Notes: a model not told the origin generated them from the sequence alone. A stretch of 64,000 nucleotides of DNA from Korobacter sp963758505 (GCA_963758505.1 CAVWVJ010000003.1:992001-1056000), one strand, 5' to 3'; counted from the stretch's first letter, positions 19,842 to 29,394 are shown. Numbers and translations are program-made.

Positions 19842-19881
19842 GACTCGGAAGTAATTCCCCAGCCAGAATTACTTCCGAGTC
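19842..19881. repeat. 16-base inverted repeat between the tectonin gene and the pao operon
   Basis: GACTCGGAAGTAATTC and its exact complement GAATTACTTCCGAGTC (19842-19857, 19866-19881) flank an eight-base loop. It begins one base upstream of the TTG frame of paoA and 15 bases beyond the tectonin stop. It may terminate the tectonin transcript or act as operator or attenuator for pao. There is no T-run on either strand. Confidence 0.75.
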
Positions 19882-19896
19882 GTCCGTTACGCCTTT

Positions 19897-20778
19897 CTAT
19901 GGTCGAACGAAGGTGAAGACTTTGTCGGAAGGATTGACTCCAAAGACGCCGGCTCCGGATCCGGCGGAAATGCTTTTGAGAATGCCTGAAACCTGAACAA
20001 AGGATTCCCGGCTGGAGTCGAAGCGGAAGATATGGTTGTGAATGTCGACGAGCCAGACACCATCCCCGCCAGCCGAGACTTGCGCGGTATTTCCCCCAAC
20101 GCTCTTAAACTGGCCGCTGGTGGGATCGTAGCGAAAGACCTCATTGGAGATGTTTACGCCCCATACATCGTTCACTCCCACGGAGATTTGTTGCAGGAGG
20201 CCTGAAACCGCCCCAAATGTCTGACTGCTGAAGTTGAAGTGGAAGATGTCGCCCGAACGATTGATCCCCCACACATCGCCTCCACCGGTGGAAACCTGCG
20301 TCAGCAGCCCGGTGATCTGGGCGAACTTTTTGGTGCAGTAGTTGTACCGGAAGATAGCATCGCCAGAGTTGACGCCCCAGACTTCATAGGGGTGACAGCT
20401 GTCCTGGTTGCCGACACCGACCGTGATTTGTGTGAGGACGCCCGGTACTTCAGCGAAGGCGCCGCTGCTGTAATTGAACCGGTAAACGTTGCCGCTGGCG
20501 TTGATCCCCCAGACGTCGTCCTTCTGCGAGACGGTACCGCCGCCCACGGCGATGTCGACAAGGGTCGCCTTCGCCACTTTGACGAAGGAGTTCGAGCTGG
20601 GATGGAATCGGTAGACCGCGGCATGGACATCGAAGCCAAAGACCTCGTTTCGGCCAGCGGAAACGACAGTGAGAGTACCTGAATCCTGCTTGAAATGCTG
20701 TGCTGATGCCGGGACGACGAGCGCAGCGCAGCAGATCAGAACCAAGAGAACGCTCCAACAAGCGGTTTTGCGGGACAT
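19897..20778 (-). CDS. Secreted tectonin-type beta-propeller protein
   Basis: A 293-residue exported protein. The signal peptide MSRKTACWSVLLVLICCAAL... ends in PASAQ at residue 27. The mature part is built from about six repeats of roughly 40 residues with the signature VWGIN/VWGVN/VFGVN, followed by an aromatic-rich R-F or Y-R-F/Y strand (NVYRFNYSS, DIFHFNFSS, EVFRYDPTS, HIFRFDSS), as in tectonin propellers. Such propellers bind glycans or surface ligands; the ligand is unknown. ATG 20778 has GAGGAGA upstream. It is divergent from the winged-helix/TPR gene at 20997. Confidence 0.85.
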   Translation of the reverse strand: MSRKTACWSVLLVLICCAALVVPASAQHFKQDSGTLTVVSAGRNEVFGFDVHAAVYRFHPSSNSFVKVAKATLVDIAVGGGTVSQKDDVWGINASGNVYRFNYSSGAFAEVPGVLTQITVGVGNQDSCHPYEVWGVNSGDAIFRYNYCTKKFAQITGLLTQVSTGGGDVWGINRSGDIFHFNFSSQTFGAVSGLLQQISVGVNDVWGVNISNEVFRYDPTSGQFKSVGGNTAQVSAGGDGVWLVDIHNHIFRFDSSRESFVQVSGILKSISAGSGAGVFGVNPSDKVFTFVRP

Positions 20779-20961
20779 AGAAATCTCCTCGAGATTTTTT
20801 CGTTTGTGGGAGTAGCGGGCGTGGAAGCCAGGAGCTTGTGGCTCTTGGACTATTCTTTGCCCAGAATCAGCGGTCCATGGGGATTGGTAGATGTTGCCGA
20901 ATCCTGCTACCCTCGTGGGCGCAAAGGTATGTCGTGTCCCCACGAATGTCTTGAAATCAGC

Positions 20962-20988
20962 TCTCAAGATTTCTCAAGTTTTCTCAAG
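20962..20988 (+). promoter_or_regulatory. Three TCTCAAG repeats at 10-base spacing before a winged-helix gene
   Basis: TCTCAAG occurs at 20962-20968, 20972-20978 and 20982-20988, exactly one DNA turn apart, ending eight bases before the ATG at 20997. OmpR-type winged-helix proteins bind direct repeats spaced by about 10 bases, so this could be an autoregulatory operator of the gene that follows (inference). The last copy overlaps its AAGGTGGA ribosome site. Confidence 0.5.
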
Positions 20989-20996
20989 GTGGAAGT

Positions 20997-22913
20997 ATGT
21001 CCAGTCCAATCAGTCGCTTCTATCGTTTCGGAGAGTTTCGAGTGGACACTCGAAGCCGATCGCTGCATCGCGGCAAAGAGCTGGTTCCGCTGAGCCCAAA
21101 GGCTTTTGAGGTGTTGTTGGTCCTTGTCCAACGGAACGGGGGGATCGTCAGCAAAGAAGAATTAATGAAGGCGGTGTGGCCCGACAGCTTCGTCGAAGAA
21201 TCGAACTTGACCCAGACCGTGTTTGTGCTCCGTAAGGCGTTGGGAGAGACTTCCGATCAGCGCTACATACTGACGGTGCAAGGACGGGGATATCGGTTCG
21301 CGGCGAACGTGGTTTCTGACGAAGAGGCGGCACTAGGAACGGGGAGCGCCGAACCAGGATCCGTGCCGGCGGAGGTGCCAAAAGCGTCCGTGCGACCAGA
21401 CGGCCGGCTCCCCACGGCGTGGCTGTTCTCCGCGAGCGGGTTGATCGTCCTCCTCATCGCTGGCGCACTCGGGTACTTCTGGTGGACCCGTCCCAAGCCG
21501 CAAGCCTCGACCCAGCCCGCGTCCACCATGCTGGCCGTCCTGCCCTTTGTGAACCTTACCGGTGACGCCAGCCAAGAATATTTCAGCGACGGCCTGACGG
21601 AAGAATTGATCACGCAACTCGGTAACCTCGACCGCCAACATCTGAGGGTGATCGCGCGTGCTTCCGTGATGCACTACAAGACCAGCCAGGCGACGATTGG
21701 CCAAATCGGCGAGGAACTCGGCGCGCAATATGTGCTGGAGGGAAGCGTCCGGCGTGACGCGGACCAGGTGCGGGTAACCGCGGAGCTAATCAGCGTGAAA
21801 GATCAAAAGCGCCTCTGGTCGCGCGAATATAACCGTGAACTGCTGCATGTCCTAAATGTTCAGGACGAGATCGCGGAAGCAGTGAGCCAGGAGATGCGAC
21901 TTACATTGGGAGATCACTTTGGGACGAAGGAAACCGTGGCTCGACCACCTCTCTCGCCCGAGGGATATCAGGCTTACGATCTCTATCTCAGGGGGCGATA
22001 TTTCTGGAACAAGAGGTCACCTCGCGGCTTCGAACAAGCAGTGAAATACTTCGAAGAGGCCATTGCAAAAGACCCCGGCTACGCTCCTGCCTACGCCGGA
22101 CTGGCGGACTCGTACGCCTTGATGAGCGCCTACGACATCGCTCCGCCCAGTGTGCTCATCCCAAAGGCACGCGCGGCGGCACAAAAAGCTCTCATGCTGG
22201 ATGAAAACCTCGCCGAAGCGCACGTCTCGCTGGCAGTAATCGCGCAGGATTATGATTGGGACTGGCAAACCTCCGAAAAGCAATATCAGCGCGCGATTCA
22301 GTTGGATCCCAATTACGCGACCGCGCACCATTGGTATGCTGAGCACCTCGCCCTTCGCGGCCGGTTCGAAGAAGCTTTCGCGGAAATGGACCGAGCCCTC
22401 CAGCTCGACCCCCTCTCCTTGATTGTCCAGACCGACCACGGAGTCATTCTGTACTTCGCACGGCAATACGATCGCGCCCTGGAGCAGTTTCAAGCAGTTC
22501 ACGAAATGGAACCTAATTTCCCTCGAAATATGACGATCTATGCGTACGTTCAGGAGAACCAGTTCGATCGCGCGTTCAGGGAACTCGAAGCTTTGGAACG
22601 TATCGACGACAAGGGCTACTGGATCTGGTGCGCCAAGGCCTATACGTACGGACGATCCGGCCAGCTCGATGAAGCCAAGCGTGCGCTGGAAAAAGCGAAA
22701 ACGCTGAGCCAGCGGAGTCAACTCGATCCTTTGACCTTCGTCGCGCCCTACATTGCGACAGGGGATAGCAATGAGGCGTTTATGTTGCTCGACAAGTCGA
22801 TTGCGATGCATTCCCCCGGCCTAACGGCGCTCAAGGTAGATCCGATTTACGATCCGTTACGAGGGGATCCCCGATTCTCGCGACTGCTTCTTCGCCTCGG
22901 CTTGACCGAATAA
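20997..22913 (+). CDS. CadC-like winged-helix protein with TolB-N-like and TPR domains
   Basis: A 638-residue one-component membrane regulator. An OmpR/CadC-type winged helix covers about residues 5-105 (LSPKAFEVLLVLVQR; SNLTQTVFVLRKALG; RGYRF). One membrane helix lies near 143-162 (FSASGLIVLLIAGALGYFWW). Outside it is a FlgO/TolB-N-like domain (MLAVLPFVNLTGD; YFSDGLTEELITQLGNL; YVLEGSVRRD) and then several TPR repeats to the C-terminus. This architecture is common and multiplied in Acidobacteriota; the signals are unknown. ATG 20997 has AAGGTGGAAG upstream. It converges on a second protein of similar design. Confidence 0.9.
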   Translation: MSSPISRFYRFGEFRVDTRSRSLHRGKELVPLSPKAFEVLLVLVQRNGGIVSKEELMKAVWPDSFVEESNLTQTVFVLRKALGETSDQRYILTVQGRGYRFAANVVSDEEAALGTGSAEPGSVPAEVPKASVRPDGRLPTAWLFSASGLIVLLIAGALGYFWWTRPKPQASTQPASTMLAVLPFVNLTGDASQEYFSDGLTEELITQLGNLDRQHLRVIARASVMHYKTSQATIGQIGEELGAQYVLEGSVRRDADQVRVTAELISVKDQKRLWSREYNRELLHVLNVQDEIAEAVSQEMRLTLGDHFGTKETVARPPLSPEGYQAYDLYLRGRYFWNKRSPRGFEQAVKYFEEAIAKDPGYAPAYAGLADSYALMSAYDIAPPSVLIPKARAAAQKALMLDENLAEAHVSLAVIAQDYDWDWQTSEKQYQRAIQLDPNYATAHHWYAEHLALRGRFEEAFAEMDRALQLDPLSLIVQTDHGVILYFARQYDRALEQFQAVHEMEPNFPRNMTIYAYVQENQFDRAFRELEALERIDDKGYWIWCAKAYTYGRSGQLDEAKRALEKAKTLSQRSQLDPLTFVAPYIATGDSNEAFMLLDKSIAMHSPGLTALKVDPIYDPLRGDPRFSRLLLRLGLTE

Positions 22914-23036
22914 TTCATCTCTCAACCAACCATCGATTATGTGAAGACGGCACTAAGTCGTTCCAATTCGGTGATTCGCAAGATTTGTGTGTTCCACCAG
23001 ATATCGAATATAGAATCAGGCCAGCTCCGGTTAGCG

Positions 23037-25721
23037 TCAGACGTGTGCAGCCGAAGCCTTGCCGGCAATTAACCCATATCCCTTGCCGCGCGAGACTTTT
23101 TCCAAAGTCTTGAATTCCTGAATTGCGAGCGCGGCGTGACCTGACGCTTGCTCGACCTGCGCCAAAGCGAGTTGCGTTTCATATTGCGGCTGCGCGAGAT
23201 GGTGCAGCTTCGCCTCAGTTAGGGTAGCGCTCAATTGCATTCGCGCTTGGTCGAACTGATTCATCGCACGGTCTACCTCCGCCGTGGCAAGTTGAAATCG
23301 CAGTCGCAGAGAAAGGTTATGGCTGTTCTCGGCGAGCGAGCTCTCCTGCTCCAACTCACGTTTCGCGTCACTCGTCTTTTGTTGCGCGAGCAACGCACGA
23401 ATCAAGACGATCGCGGCACTCAGCTCATCATCCTTTTGTAGTTCCTGCCGGAACTGTTCGCGGCAGCGACGCGCCACATCTTCAGCTTCGGCCGCATGAT
23501 TTTCCTCGAGTGCGAGCCGGGCCATGGCGGTTTCCGTCTCAGCCGCCGCCTGTTTTTCTTCCATGGCGTTCCTCAGCGCCAGTGCGTCTGCGTAGTTTCT
23601 GTGAGCGGCAGGAAGATCCCCCTGGTCAAGAGACACATCTCCCATTCCGAACGCCGCATCTGCTTGCAAGTCACGATCTTTGATTTCCTTGGCGGTGGCT
23701 CCCGACTGCTGATACGCGGTGGCCGCCGCGCGCAAGTCTCCGCCCTGTCGCAGCACGTCTCCCAGGTCGTTCCACACCCGCGCCAGCCCATCTTTGTCGC
23801 CGAGAGTTTGATACAAAGGTATGGACTGGCGGAGAAATTTATCCGCTCCCGATAAATCTCCTTCCAGCAGGAAGACGTCTCCCAGGTTGTTGGCGGTGGC
23901 TGCCAGCCCCTCCACGTCTCCGACTTGGCGGAAGACCCTGGCGGACTCCCGCCACAAGGCCTCTGCCCGAGCCAGATCGCCTTGCTGGAAGGCGATCCCC
24001 GCGAAGTCGTTTAACGTCCGGGCCTCGTTGTTCCGGTCTCCTGCGGCGGCGTAGCTTTGGCGTGCGATTTCACAAGCCTTTGTGACTTCTGCTTCACTCT
24101 GCCCAGCCGAGGAAAGCTGGCACATGATCCCGTAGGCCCGCGCCACCAGCAAATGAGAGCCCTGGGCAGTACCCTTGGCGATCGCGTCTTGGATTGCCTT
24201 TCGCGCCCGGACCGAGTCCTCGTTCACCAAGGTGGAAGCTTCTGCCAGGTCGATCCGCGGATCGGTTCCGACGGGGGGCGGCAGATTGCGCAGGGCAGCT
24301 AGGGTTTTCAGCGTGTCTGCCGAATCTACATGCCTCTGCGCAGCAGCCAGTCGCAACCCGTACTCTAAACTGTCGGGGAACCGCCGAAACAACACGTTAT
24401 AGGTTTCCACTGCTCGCGGCCACTGGCTCGCAACCTCAAGATACTGCCCCTCAATGACGAAGCGCTCCTCTTCCGGAAGTTGTTGAGACAGATCCACAGC
24501 TTTCTGTGCTTCCTTGAACGCCTTCGCCCTGTAGCCGAGGTGATTCCAAGCCTCCGCCAGCGAGGCATGCGCAAGGGGATAATCGGATTCATCCGCAACC
24601 GCTTTGCTCAGCTGTTCGCGTGCCCCGGGAAAATCGAATTCCCAGAGACGTTCCCGGCCCTCCGTGTATTCCCGCAAGGCCGTTCGTTTCGACGGCAGGG
24701 AGAGTCGCACCGCCGTCATTCCTTGCGGCGTCAAAGAACTCACTCCTAACGCAGACCGCAGCCGAGCGCCAGCCTCGGAAACCATCTGGAAAAGGCGGTC
24801 TTCATTTCCCATCACCGAACCCTCTGCTACGGTTTCTCCGGTGCCGGTGTCCTGGACTCGCATGTCGAGTCGAATGCGATCCTCACCGCTTGCGGAAAGT
24901 GGAGTATAGGAACCGAGGACGACGAGATCTGCACCGGGGTCCGTTCGCAACCGCTGCAGGGTCGACCTCGCTAAGGTGTCTTCGTCGGTTAAAGGTAGCT
25001 CGCTCTTCGCCCGCGAAACGTCCTCTCCGGACACCAGCCGCAGCTCACCGCCCGCTGCCAGCTCGGTGCTCAACATCTCTGCGAACGCTGCCGAAAGCCA
25101 TGTGTCTTCCGCCCGTCCTCGCAAATTCCGGAAGCCCAACATTGCGACCGACCGCCGTAAATGCACCTGCTTCGTGTTGGGCGATGCCGACGTCAAAGAC
25201 CTCTGTCGCGCCCGCACCATATAGATCGTTATTCCCGTTGCACAAACCACTACGGCAGCCAAAATCCAATAAAGAAAATCAGAACGGCGTGCTCTGGAAG
25301 CAAGACCCCTGGGCTCTCCCGTCGCAACCTTCGCCGCTGGCACCTGCAGCAACTCTGGAACGGACTGCAAAGAAAGGCCGAGGTTCTTTACTGGGCCCAG
25401 GAACCGGTACCCATGTTTCGGAATGGTTTCAAGGTAGCGGGGAGCCTCCGCCGAATCCCGTAGTGCGTCTCGCACTTTGCGGATCGCGACTCCAAGGCTG
25501 TTGTCGAACTCGACGAAGGTGTTCGCCGGCCATAGATGTCGCTGTAACTCGTCGCGGGTGACTACATCCCCGGCGCGCTCCACCATCAAGGCGAGCAAAC
25601 GATACGGCAGATCCTGGAGCGGGACCCGAACTCCATTGCGATAGAGCCGAGCCTCCGAGGTATCCAGTTCAAAGGGACCGAAGCCGTAGCGGGGTGCTTT
25701 AGGAGCTGAACTTGCCATCAT
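23037..25721 (-). CDS. Large winged-helix/TPR one-component regulator
   Basis: About 894 residues. An N-terminal OmpR-type winged helix (FGPFELDTSEARLYRNG; WPANTFVEFDNSLGVAIRK; HGYRFLG) is followed by a membrane helix (FLYWILAAVVVCATGITIYM), a TolB-N-like segment (RRSVAMLGFRNLRGRAEDTW) and then a long array of TPR repeats (for example ATANNLGDVFLLEGDLSGA) filling most of the protein. The start is uncertain: ATG codons at 25748, 25721 and 25718 and GTG 25760 are all in frame and none has a clear ribosome site. It shares its layout with the gene at 20997 but is longer. Signal and targets are unknown. Confidence 0.87.
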   Translation of the reverse strand: MMASSAPKAPRYGFGPFELDTSEARLYRNGVRVPLQDLPYRLLALMVERAGDVVTRDELQRHLWPANTFVEFDNSLGVAIRKVRDALRDSAEAPRYLETIPKHGYRFLGPVKNLGLSLQSVPELLQVPAAKVATGEPRGLASRARRSDFLYWILAAVVVCATGITIYMVRARQRSLTSASPNTKQVHLRRSVAMLGFRNLRGRAEDTWLSAAFAEMLSTELAAGGELRLVSGEDVSRAKSELPLTDEDTLARSTLQRLRTDPGADLVVLGSYTPLSASGEDRIRLDMRVQDTGTGETVAEGSVMGNEDRLFQMVSEAGARLRSALGVSSLTPQGMTAVRLSLPSKRTALREYTEGRERLWEFDFPGAREQLSKAVADESDYPLAHASLAEAWNHLGYRAKAFKEAQKAVDLSQQLPEEERFVIEGQYLEVASQWPRAVETYNVLFRRFPDSLEYGLRLAAAQRHVDSADTLKTLAALRNLPPPVGTDPRIDLAEASTLVNEDSVRARKAIQDAIAKGTAQGSHLLVARAYGIMCQLSSAGQSEAEVTKACEIARQSYAAAGDRNNEARTLNDFAGIAFQQGDLARAEALWRESARVFRQVGDVEGLAATANNLGDVFLLEGDLSGADKFLRQSIPLYQTLGDKDGLARVWNDLGDVLRQGGDLRAAATAYQQSGATAKEIKDRDLQADAAFGMGDVSLDQGDLPAAHRNYADALALRNAMEEKQAAAETETAMARLALEENHAAEAEDVARRCREQFRQELQKDDELSAAIVLIRALLAQQKTSDAKRELEQESSLAENSHNLSLRLRFQLATAEVDRAMNQFDQARMQLSATLTEAKLHHLAQPQYETQLALAQVEQASGHAALAIQEFKTLEKVSRGKGYGLIAGKASAAHV

Positions 25722-25748
25722 CCTTGCCCGGTGCCACGTAAGAGCCAT

Positions 25749-26112
25749 GAATAGTAACACGCATTGTCGACACTTCAGCCGAGTTAAAGCGGAGCTCTAA
25801 CGTGCTGCCACGCTGGAGTTTGCGGGTTAATGTGGCCTTAAAACATTGTTACGTTGCCAGCCAGGCCAAGTCGGAGCAACTTGCTTCTCGATGAGGGGCT
25901 AATGAGCGCAACGCCGTCCATTGGACTGACATTTGTCGTACCGCGACCACGCGTAGCCCGGCTCGCGTCGGTCGTCGCACCAGCGCTCCCTAGTGAACGA
26001 ACCCAAACCCCAGCGAAACATTACGTGCAACACCGAACCGACGACGGCCAACTGCAAAGAAACGCCGAGTCGGATACATGAACTGATTCCCCACGCGATA
26101 GGAGAAATGACC
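25749..26112. promoter_or_regulatory. Divergent intergenic region
   Basis: About 360 bases separate the winged-helix/TPR gene (minus) from the envelope gene run (plus) and should hold promoters for both. No gene, convincing promoter box or long repeat was recognised. AGGAGA at 26100-26105 serves the next gene. Confidence 0.4.
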
Positions 26113-27042
26113 ATGAGCCAGTTTTGTACAAAGTGCGGTTCGCCAGCCAATGGTGCGTCCTTTTGCGTCTCTTGCGGGAACGACCTTCGCTCCACGCTGA
26201 ATCCAGCTCAGCCCCAGCCTGTGCAAGCGGTTCCGAACACAGCTCCTGCTGCACCGGTACCAGCCACACCAGTCGCCAAACAAGGCATGAGCACCATGGC
26301 AAAGTTGGGAATCGCAGCCCTCGTCGTATTCGTCGCCTTGGGCGCGATGGCCGTCGGCGGAGCTATCTATGTGGCGCACCGCGTGAGTCAGAAGGTGCAC
26401 GAGGTGAAAGGAGAGCTGCTGGGGAACTCCGGTTCGAGCAGCTCTGCATCGAATGGCTCGAATTCGATCAACTCCAATTCCAATGGCTCCGCCCCCTCGG
26501 GAGGCTCCGCTTCCGCCAACAGCTCGATTGGCGACGTCTGCCGTTACCTGAGCAAGCAAGATGTTGGACATGCCATCGGCGTAGAAATTGTGGCTACCAA
26601 ATCCGAAGACAACGGATGCTCCTACATGGCGGTGGGGAACTCCGCCGACATGACCGCCAAACACATCGCTGCAATCGGCGCCAGCAAGGGCGCAGATGCC
26701 CAAGGCCAGAACATGGTCCAGAACTTTGCCAGCACGATCTTCAAGTCGCAACAGGAAGAGAGCCATGAGAAAGGTTCCGACGAGAACGGCAACGTTCCGG
26801 TGTTGGTTGTGAGCATTGACGACAATGGTGCGGAAGAACAGATGCGGTTGAACAAAGGAGTGCTTGGACGCTTCCCGGGCTCGCAAGACCTCCCCGGGAT
26901 CGGCGATGAAGCCTTCGATGCGAGCAACGCCATCATGACCATCCGGAAAGGGAACAAGCTTATTCGGATCATGTACACGACGTGTCCATGCAGCACCGAT
27001 GCAGTGAAGCCACTCGCCAAGAAGCTGGCCGACGCGGTTTAG
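26113..27042 (+). CDS. Zinc-ribbon membrane protein with extracytoplasmic domain
   Basis: A 309-residue protein. A zinc ribbon opens it (Cys5, Cys8, Cys18, Cys21 in MSQFCTKCGSPANG and FCVSCG). A Pro/Ala-rich stretch leads to a single membrane helix at about 58-85 (LGIAALVVFVALGAMAVGG). Outside is a low-complexity Ser/Asn/Gly linker (about 105-135) and a C-terminal domain of about 170 residues with several Cys (SIGDVCRYLS; CSYMAVG; CPCSTD). ATG 26113 is favoured over 26107 because GGAGA then has proper spacing. First gene of a closely spaced six-gene run. The function of the outer domain is unknown. Confidence 0.82.
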   Translation: MSQFCTKCGSPANGASFCVSCGNDLRSTLNPAQPQPVQAVPNTAPAAPVPATPVAKQGMSTMAKLGIAALVVFVALGAMAVGGAIYVAHRVSQKVHEVKGELLGNSGSSSSASNGSNSINSNSNGSAPSGGSASANSSIGDVCRYLSKQDVGHAIGVEIVATKSEDNGCSYMAVGNSADMTAKHIAAIGASKGADAQGQNMVQNFASTIFKSQQEESHEKGSDENGNVPVLVVSIDDNGAEEQMRLNKGVLGRFPGSQDLPGIGDEAFDASNAIMTIRKGNKLIRIMYTTCPCSTDAVKPLAKKLADAV

Positions 27043-27095
27043 TTCGCACAAAGAACGACGATTCGAAGTAATCGCAAAAGAGAAAGGATCCGAGA

Positions 27096-27671
27096 ATGTT
27101 GCAGCCAAGCAGAATTGCTACCTTCGTCCTGTTCCTGCTGATGACGCAGATCGCCTGTACCAACAAGACCAACGCAAATGGTACCGGCGAAAGTGCCTCC
27201 GCACAGTCGCAGTCAGAAGCTTCACTCGGCACAGCAACATTCTCGGCAGTCATTGACGGCACACCGGTTTCCGGCGGAGCCATCGACGGACTGCAGCAGA
27301 ACAACGTGGCCCACCTGGTGCCGAAGGACGATGGCTCGGCATCCACGCTTCGCCTGTGGCTCTTCGATACGAAGACGCCGGATGACCAGAACTTCAAGCA
27401 TTCATTGCGGATCGATGTGCCCGCCAAGGTAGGAACGAATGAGAAGACTCATCTCAGCACCCACATCATTTTGAGCCAGGATCACTCGGGTTCCTATTAT
27501 TCCGACAATGCCTCCGTCACCATTCTTACGCTCAACGCGACCCATGTGACCGGCACGTTTTCCGGCAAGTTCCGCAACAGTCCGGATACTCCGAACGTCA
27601 AGCCGGAGATCACCGTCACGGACGGCAAGTTCGATGTCCCGATGGCCACCAACAAGCTTTACCCGATGTAG
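27096..27671 (+). CDS. Putative lipoprotein of unknown function
   Basis: A 191-residue exported protein. The N-terminus (MLQPSRIATFVLFLLMTQIAC) is a signal peptide with a possible, not canonical, lipobox (QIAC) at Cys21. The mature part starts with a Ser/Ala/Gln-rich linker, followed by a beta-rich domain (ATFSAVIDGTPVSGGAIDG; THVTGTFSGKF), similar in feel to beta-barrel-like lipocalin or DUF-type periplasmic domains, but I do not recognise the family. AGAAAGGATCC precedes the start. Second gene of the envelope run, 53 bases after the first. Confidence 0.78.
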   Translation: MLQPSRIATFVLFLLMTQIACTNKTNANGTGESASAQSQSEASLGTATFSAVIDGTPVSGGAIDGLQQNNVAHLVPKDDGSASTLRLWLFDTKTPDDQNFKHSLRIDVPAKVGTNEKTHLSTHIILSQDHSGSYYSDNASVTILTLNATHVTGTFSGKFRNSPDTPNVKPEITVTDGKFDVPMATNKLYPM

Positions 27672-27687
27672 TACGAGGACATACCAC

Positions 27688-29394
27688 ATGACGCCGATGC
27701 GAAGACAATTGAGAGCCTGCGCCTTGCTGGCCCTATCCGTGCTTTTGTTTGCGGGCGGGTGCCACAAAGAAAAAGACACCGCAACTGGAGATCCCAAGTC
27801 GTGGGAAGGCTTCGCCGGAAGCACCGCGCCGGTGCAGGTTGGACATACGGTCAAGCCCAGTGAATTGTCCGCAACCGAAATTCAGTATGGCATCGCGCCC
27901 AAGCGCGGTCCCGGCGTCACCTATCAGGACGGCATCATCCTGATGGAGCATGGCGACAAAGCCATCACCGCGTTTGCCTCCGACGGAATGTCGTGGACCT
28001 TTGATGCCAATGCTCCGCAGGTCAGCGATATCCAGGAAGGCAAGATCCTCTTCGCCACCGACCGCTGCGCCGGCAAAGTTCTCGCCGTACAACGGGACGG
28101 CAACAAAGTCACCGTCGTGCTTGGGCCTGTGCAGTTGAACGAACTGATCAAAGAGGGAAACTTTTCCTACCACCAGCCGCTTGATCTAAATAATGCAATT
28201 GCGGTCAGCATGCCGGATTATCCGGGCGCGATCAACTCGCCCGCTCTGCAGAAGGAGATCAGCAATCCTAGCCCCACTACAACGTCGTTCAATTACAAAC
28301 CTCACAAGCTCAAGCGCACCGTGAAGTACTACGTGGTCTCCGACCAGGGAGTGTGGACGCCGATGCGCACGGTCTCGCCCAGCGGACCCCGTTTTCGCAG
28401 CGCTACCTATCATCCCGGCTCCGGGTCGGAAGCAACCTTCCAGCAAATTCAAAACCTTGGAGACTTGCCGATAAATCCTGGGAACCTGCCGATAAATCCT
28501 CCCGCGCCTCCGGCGGTTCCTTTTCCGAACCTTCAGCCGCTTAACTTCAATAACCTCAAGGCATTACCCTGTGCGAATTGCGGAGGAATCGGGCTGAAGG
28601 TGTACGAGGAGAAGGACGGCGTGACGGTTGTGATTTCCATCGTCTTCCATCTCAATAACCCGCAACTCATCTTCGACGCTTCGATCGGCGGTAATGGGGT
28701 GAACGCCCGCGTTCAGCTAAAAGGCGGCGCCGGAGTTTCGGTCACGCTGGATGGCTATACCAGCGACAACTTCAAATCGATTCAAGGCAATATCAAACAA
28801 ATTGGTATCGTCCCCCTGATTATCAATGTCCCACTCGGCACCCCTCTCGTTCCTCTTACCGCGCAACTCAGCCAGAGTCTCAACATCGATACCGGATTCA
28901 GCGCACGCAATTCCGTCCTCAAAGCATCGGGTTCCGTCGATTTCAATGGCGCAATTGAGGCCAGCTACACCCACGGCAATGGTTGGGCCATCACCAAACC
29001 TCAGGCCGAGCTGAAGAGCAACCTGGCAGGGCTCGTTAGCGGAATATCCATGGGAATCAACTCCAATGTCTTCGCCTTCGACCAACGGCTGTTAGTCGGC
29101 GTGGGCTCGGGTGGCTTCGCGGCGGGCCCGTACGTAGACCTGCTAACCACTCTCACCGCCTTGAAGCAATCCTCGACGACTACCATTGATTGCCGCCAGG
29201 CCACATTCAACATCTCGATGGGGGCGGGTATTGGTTATGGCATGCCCAAAATTGTGGCCAAGGTCATCAATTTCTTCCTCGGACTATTCCATGCCAAGCC
29301 GATTCCCCAAACCGGAACCATCGTTGCCATACCCAAACGCGAGGATCTCGTGACCCGCCGGGATCAAATCCCGGATGGATGTGCCGGAAAATAA
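27688..29394 (+). CDS. Large lipoprotein of unknown function
   Basis: A 568-residue lipoprotein with lipobox FAGGC (Cys at residue 25). The mature region is rich in beta-forming sequence. It contains a short tandem repeat (GDLPINPGNLPINPPAPP, about residue 265-285) that makes a flexible hinge, followed by a CxxC motif (ALPCANCGG). The C-terminal half (VNARVQLKGGAGVSVTLDG; NIDTGFSARNSVLKASGSV) looks like a long amphipathic beta structure. ATG 27688 has GAGGA at proper distance. It starts 16 bases after the previous lipoprotein gene. No known family recognised; possible role in envelope structure or adhesion is inference. Confidence 0.8.
   Translation: MTPMRRQLRACALLALSVLLFAGGCHKEKDTATGDPKSWEGFAGSTAPVQVGHTVKPSELSATEIQYGIAPKRGPGVTYQDGIILMEHGDKAITAFASDGMSWTFDANAPQVSDIQEGKILFATDRCAGKVLAVQRDGNKVTVVLGPVQLNELIKEGNFSYHQPLDLNNAIAVSMPDYPGAINSPALQKEISNPSPTTTSFNYKPHKLKRTVKYYVVSDQGVWTPMRTVSPSGPRFRSATYHPGSGSEATFQQIQNLGDLPINPGNLPINPPAPPAVPFPNLQPLNFNNLKALPCANCGGIGLKVYEEKDGVTVVISIVFHLNNPQLIFDASIGGNGVNARVQLKGGAGVSVTLDGYTSDNFKSIQGNIKQIGIVPLIINVPLGTPLVPLTAQLSQSLNIDTGFSARNSVLKASGSVDFNGAIEASYTHGNGWAITKPQAELKSNLAGLVSGISMGINSNVFAFDQRLLVGVGSGGFAAGPYVDLLTTLTALKQSSTTTIDCRQATFNISMGAGIGYGMPKIVAKVINFFLGLFHAKPIPQTGTIVAIPKREDLVTRRDQIPDGCAGK

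Noticed and set aside
25990..27108. 372-codon minus-strand frame
   Set aside because: Antisense of the zinc-ribbon gene, which has a clear ribosome site, CxxC pairs and membrane helix.
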